Shown here: one piece after another, positions 59,950 to 64,000 of the stretch
Layout of the letters: each line of letters starts with the position of its first letter
Position numbering within the stretch: position 1 is the stretch's first letter
Assembly (NCBI GenBank): GCA_033032175.1
Contig: CM065310.1
Coordinates: 7,874,001 to 7,938,000, forward strand
Reading direction: 5' to 3'
Origin: Saturnia japonica
Lineage: Eukaryota; Arthropoda; Insecta; Lepidoptera; Saturniidae
Length of the DNA: 64,000 bases
Made by a program: the position numbers and the translations under genes
The notes under the pieces: model-generated
Database searches by the model: none
What the model saw: the letters and a program-made list of their open reading frames with translations, nothing else
Told to the model about the DNA's origin: nothing

Positions 59950-61660
59950 TCTATACATATAATAAAAACGTAACTGATCGATGTCTGTACATAGAAGATA
60001 TATAAGAAAAAACTATTATTGGGGGTCTCTATAAACGCAGGAGAACCCAAAACAATGATTGTTAGAATTTTTGTCTGTTTGTCTGTTTGCCAACTTTTGT
60101 GCGCGCTAATCTCAGAAACGGCATAACCGATTTGGAAACGGTTTTGACTAATATATTCTGGTAAGGTTCACTTAACATTTAGTGTTTGTTTTACATCAAT
60201 AAGTTCATAAATAAAAAAGTTATATCAATTTAAAAAATCACGTCGAATATTTTTTTGATATAAATGCTATAAAATAGCTCTTCAGTTGAATTGACTGAAA
60301 TTTTAGTTATCTGTATATTATGATTTGTTAAACGATGATGATCGAAACCTTTCATAAAGTAAAAAAATGAAGAGTTTGAAAAATTGCATTTTGCAATATA
60401 AGTTGACCTCAGATCTATATGATAAATCATATTAAAAGGGGGTCAGCATATGCTGGATATGCTCATTTGAATATAGCTGCGCCGCTGCTAGGGATAGCAA
60501 TTCATTTCGAAAAATATTGATTCGAATCGAACTCTTATGAATCAATTCTCAAAAAAATCGATGCCTAAAAGACTGATCTCTCAAAAAAAAATTTTTTTTT
60601 TCGATTCACTTTCTCATTTGTATCAACAATATAACAATTCCTAAAATAGAAAATTAAAAGGAAACCACAACAGTCGATCTTTTGTAATTTTTACCTTACT
60701 AAAGTATCAGTTATTATAGAGAAACAGAAAGATATATAAAGAGCGAATTTATTACAGGTATATAGGGAAAGAATTCATTTCACAAATTTATTATTATAAA
60801 CTGTTGTCGTTATTTTGCTGTTGGGTAATAATTTACCGTTAGTATTTTAATTGGTAAATGACACCATAGATGGTAAATGCCTGCATAATGAATTGAATAA
60901 TCCATACCTACTAATTTTATATATTGGAAAGTAATTCTGTCTGTCCCGTCTTTTGCATTTTCAAGCCTAGACCGCAGAACCAATTTTGAAGAACTTTGGT
61001 TGAGAAAGGTCATAGGCTACTTTTGGAAATAAAATTGGAAGGGGTGAAATGGGGGGTGAAAGTTCGTATAAAGAATCAAATTTTGATATAGAGAAATGTA
61101 AGAATTTGGAGAAAGACTTTGGCTACCTTATGTGGTGAATATAAAACTTTCATGGGTGAAATAGGGAATGAAGGTTTGTACGAAGAACCCATTAAACCAT
61201 ATTTAATGAATAGAGATATATTGGACCTAACAGGCGGACATAGGGTATCGTATGGCGCAAAGATAAAACATGAAGGGGTCAAATAGGGGATGAAATTTTG
61301 TATGAAGAACCCACTATTTCTCAATTTAGGGATATGAAAATTCATATTTATGATTTTAGGAAGAAATAAAAGGGTTTCGCGTTTTTGATAAATGAATCGT
61401 CAGGGTGGTACAATAAGTGATGATTTACAATACCATACGCATAGAGTGATAAATTCATCTATGATTTTCTGTTGCTTTGTCGTGTTTAGAGATCAGTCTG
61501 TGTTTATGCAATAATATAAAGGGGTGGTAGGTATCGCAACCACCATACAAATAGTGATAAACCCAACTATGAGTTTCTTTTGGTTCATCGTGTTCAGAGA
61601 TCAGTCGGTGTATATGCAATAATATAGTGGGGTGGTAGGGATCGCGACCACCATATCTAT
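59950..61660 (+). mobile_element. Helitron-like unit ending in two minisatellite repeats
   Basis: It starts TCTATACATATAATAAAAACG like the 26853 element and follows it for about 560 bp. It then continues through a longer body, with AAACTGTTGTCGTTATT near 60800 and GGGGATGAAATTTTGTATGA near 61285. It ends in two 108-bp minisatellite units (61446-61660). The next copy starts directly at 61666, so no clear CTRR end is visible between them. Non-coding. Confidence 0.55.
61446..61660. repeat. 108-bp minisatellite, two units
   Basis: GTGATAAA starts at 61446 and again at 61554, a period of 108. The units share ATGCAATAATATA and GGGGTGGTAGG-ATCGC with the array at 16.4 kb. They are the 3' part of the first tandem Helitron-like unit. 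Confidence 0.75.
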
Positions 61661-62892
61661 ATCTATCTATACATATAATAAAAACGTAACTGATCGATGA
61701 CTGTACATAGAAGATATGTATATGAGAAAAACTATTATTGGGGGTCTCTATCAACGCAGGAGAACCCAAAACAATGATTATTAGAATTTTTGTGTTTGTC
61801 TGTTTGCCAACGTTTGTGCGCGCTAATCTCAGAAACGGCTTAACTGATTTGGAAACGGTTTCAACTAATATATTTTGGTAAGGTTGACTTAACATTTAGT
61901 GTGGTTTTACTTCAATGATTTCATAAATAAAAAAGTTATATCAATTTAAAAAATCACGTCGAACATTTGTTCGATAAAAATGCTATAAAATAGCTCTTCA
62001 GTAGTATTGGCTGAAACTTTGAAACTGGTTTGTAAAATGATGATTATTTAAAGTTTATATAAAGTTAAAAAATGTACAGTTTCAGAGAATTTGGAACTTT
62101 CCAATAGGTATGAGTTGACCACACATCTATATAATAAATTATATTAATAAGTGGTCACCCTAGGTTGGATATAATCACGCAAGCAAGTCGAGTGCCGCAT
62201 CGCTGCTAGGCAATTCATTCCGAAAAAGATCGATTCAAATCTAACTCTGATGTATCGATTCACAATAAATCGAGGTCTAAAAGGCCGAGCTCTCAAAAAA
62301 ATTGACCGTCTTTTATTCACTTTTCAGATTTGTGTTAACAATATAAAAATCCCTATTATAGAAAACAAAAAGGATACCACAACAATCGATCTTTTGCTAT
62401 TTTTACCATGCTAAAGTATCAGTTAAAGAGAAACAAAGAAAGGTATAGCAGAGAGAGAGAGAATTAATTTCAAAAATTTATTATTATAAACTGTTGTCGT
62501 TATTCTGCTATTGGGTAATTTACTGACACCATAGAGAACGACAGCATAATGAAATGAATAATTCATACTAATATTATAAATGCGAAAGTAACTCTGTCTG
62601 TCCTGTCTGTTGCATTTCACGCCCTGAAATAGACGATGAAGGTTTGTACGAAGAACGCATCAAACCAAATTTGATGAATTTTGGTATAGAGATATATTGG
62701 ACCTTAAAGAAAGGCATTGGCTTACCTTATGTTGTGAAAATAAAACTTTAAGAGGTGAAATAGGGGATGAAAGATTGTATCAAGATCCCACTATTTCTAA
62801 ATTTAGGGATATGAAAATTCATATTTATGCTTTTAGGAAGAAATAACAGTGTTTCGTGTTTTAAAAAATAAGGGTGATTTACAATACACATA

Positions 62893-63905
62893 GACTGCAT
62901 CCCTTGATACTAAGCAAAATTTCCTGAGACATAAGCTTACATTATACAAGACATATGTCCGTCCTATCATGACATATAAGCTGCGCTACATTCGCACATA
63001 CGTCAAAGATCAACATTAATAAATTCCAAATCCTCTAAACCCGATTCTTACGTAAAATTAACAAAGCCCCTTGGTACGTTGGTCGAATCGTAAATTGAAT
63101 ATCTTACGCGATCGTACTTCGACACTGCTTCGAATCACGTGAATCTGTTGGTGAAAGCTGCCGCGACTTAAACCCCAAAACCGAACATCCCCCGCGAACA
63201 ACTCCGCCTGCGAATATCTTCACCGATCCCGTTTATAAGATCGAGGAAATAAACCAATACTACTCCACCGTCTCTCCAAGCAAAGCGTGCTCGCGTCCAC
63301 GCCCGCGAAACCACTGTTCCCTCCGCAGGGGATGGGTGGCTAATTTCGCTCCCGATAACCCGTCACGTCCTCCCTCTCTTACGTAAACTCAAGCCTAGGT
63401 CCGTTCCTCGGTGTAGAACCCTTGAGTCATGCAGCCGCTCGCGCGATACTGGTGACACTGCACTTGCAATCACGTAGCTACCCACACACATCATTACACA
63501 CAATATGTACATACATACGTGCACACCACATAAGTACATAGATCCTGTAAGGGACCTTTTTTTACGATAGTTACTTTCGACCATGTTTCCAGGATACTAA
63601 ACACATATACACATGTTCATTCCTTTCTCCCAGGAGGCAGGGACATGTTATATGTATGCGTTAGTTTAGCTCGAATTATCTACAGATAGGGAATTAGTCA
63701 GTTCGCGACCTTTTCACAATCGCGGTAATAGCCCAAGCCGACGTCCGGCCACTTTGGCACCTTTGTGCGCATGTTGCTCACGCTTTCGCGGCCGAATGCC
63801 TTAAGCGTTCGCCCCCAAGCCTGGTGAAGATGTCAAAGCCATAAGTGGCTCTATTTCTTTAGGGCCCCTTAGGCTAACAGTATAGTCAGTGAGAAAGAAA
63901 AAAAA
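62893..63905 (+). mobile_element. Jockey-like LINE, 5'-truncated, inserted in a Helitron-like unit
   Basis: The same family as 32.6-33.4 kb, in the plus orientation. Near 62897-63010 it reads TKQNFLRHKLTLYKTYVRPIM, the classic thumb segment of Jockey-group reverse transcriptases, then decays. Near 63110-63170 it reads YLTRSYFDTASNHVNLLVKAAAT before a stop, matching the 33-kb copy. The GC-rich 3' UTR follows and ends in an A-rich tail (63891-63905). The sequence on both sides matches the adjacent unit at 61.4 kb, so the LINE split an existing copy. The frame has several stops and shifts. Confidence 0.8.
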
Positions 63906-64000
63906 CATGTATAATTTTCTTTCGGTTTATCGTGTTCAGAGATTAGTCAGTGTATATACAGTAATATAGCGGGGTGGTAGGGATCGCGACCATCATACAC
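63906..64000. repeat. 108-bp minisatellite, one unit, cut by the window end
   Basis: TATAATTTTCTTTCGGTTTA leads to ATATAGCGGGGTGGTAGGG and GACCATCATACAC, the same unit as at 61.5 and 16.5 kb. It directly follows the LINE tail, so it is the displaced end of the second tandem Helitron-like unit. Confidence 0.7.

Larger units (their letters stand above)
61666..64000 (+). mobile_element. Second tandem copy of the Helitron-like unit, split by a LINE, cut by the window end
   Basis: It starts A|TCTATACATATAATAAAAACG at 61666 and parallels 59950-61440 in order. Matching landmarks include AAAAAATCACGTCGAAC, CTGTTGTCGTTATT and TTAGGGATATGAAAATTCAT. At about 62893 the Jockey-like LINE intervenes, and from 63906 the unit resumes in the minisatellite. 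Confidence 0.55.

Noticed and set aside
61455..61895. 146-codon minus-strand frame
   Set aside because: It reads through the two 108-bp minisatellite units and the start of the next Helitron-like copy, so its repeated protein text is an artefact.

Overview
The window is AT-rich nuclear DNA of an insect, almost certainly a moth or butterfly (Lepidoptera). The evidence is the repeat content: Helitron-like elements inserted A|TC...CTRR|T, several tRNA-derived SINE families, Jockey-type and RTE-type LINE 3' ends, mariner transposons, and many dispersed repeats whose wording I know from lepidopteran genomes. The GC-richer patches are mostly mobile DNA. Nearly all open frames elsewhere are short, AT-driven and unsupported.

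One host gene is supported: a two-exon, secreted serpin-family gene on the minus strand (54611-56317). Its splice junction restores one 426-residue reading frame. It keeps the serpin core signatures but lacks the small-residue hinge of the reactive-centre loop, so it is probably non-inhibitory.

The best preserved mobile element is a mariner-superfamily transposon at 39117-40418. It has perfect 32-bp terminal inverted repeats, a TA duplication and an uninterrupted 359-residue transposase. The triad is Asp155/Asp250/Asp292, with 41 residues between the last two, which is the DD41D (rosa-like) spacing. A close relative at 33983-35286 lies in the opposite orientation and is broken by a 1-bp frameshift and a nonsense codon. 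An older mariner wreck lies at about 9926-10800.

Layout: 1-5 kb is non-coding DNA with two Helitron-like elements joined head to tail and a third in reverse; 5-12 kb has unrecognised short frames, a LINE tail, SINEs and the mariner wreck; 12.7-13.7 kb is a Helitron-like element with a SINE inside; 14-26 kb is mostly featureless with a 108-bp minisatellite (16.4 kb), a SINE and unexplained paired blocks; 26-29 kb has a SINE, a LINE scrap and two Helitron-like elements, one with internal tandem repeats; 32.5-35.3 kb has a Jockey-like LINE end, an RTE-like end and the broken DD41D copy; 36-41 kb has inverted repeats and an older repeat invaded by a MITE-like unit and the intact DD41D copy; 41-54 kb is repeats and plain AT-rich DNA; 54.5-56.4 kb is the serpin; 57.7-59 kb is a reverse-transcriptase pseudogene; 60-64 kb is a tandem pair of a Helitron-like unit carrying the minisatellite, the second interrupted by a Jockey-like LINE and running off the window end. 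Apart from the serpin there is no evidence of a gene cluster or pathway; the window is mainly a record of nested transposition.
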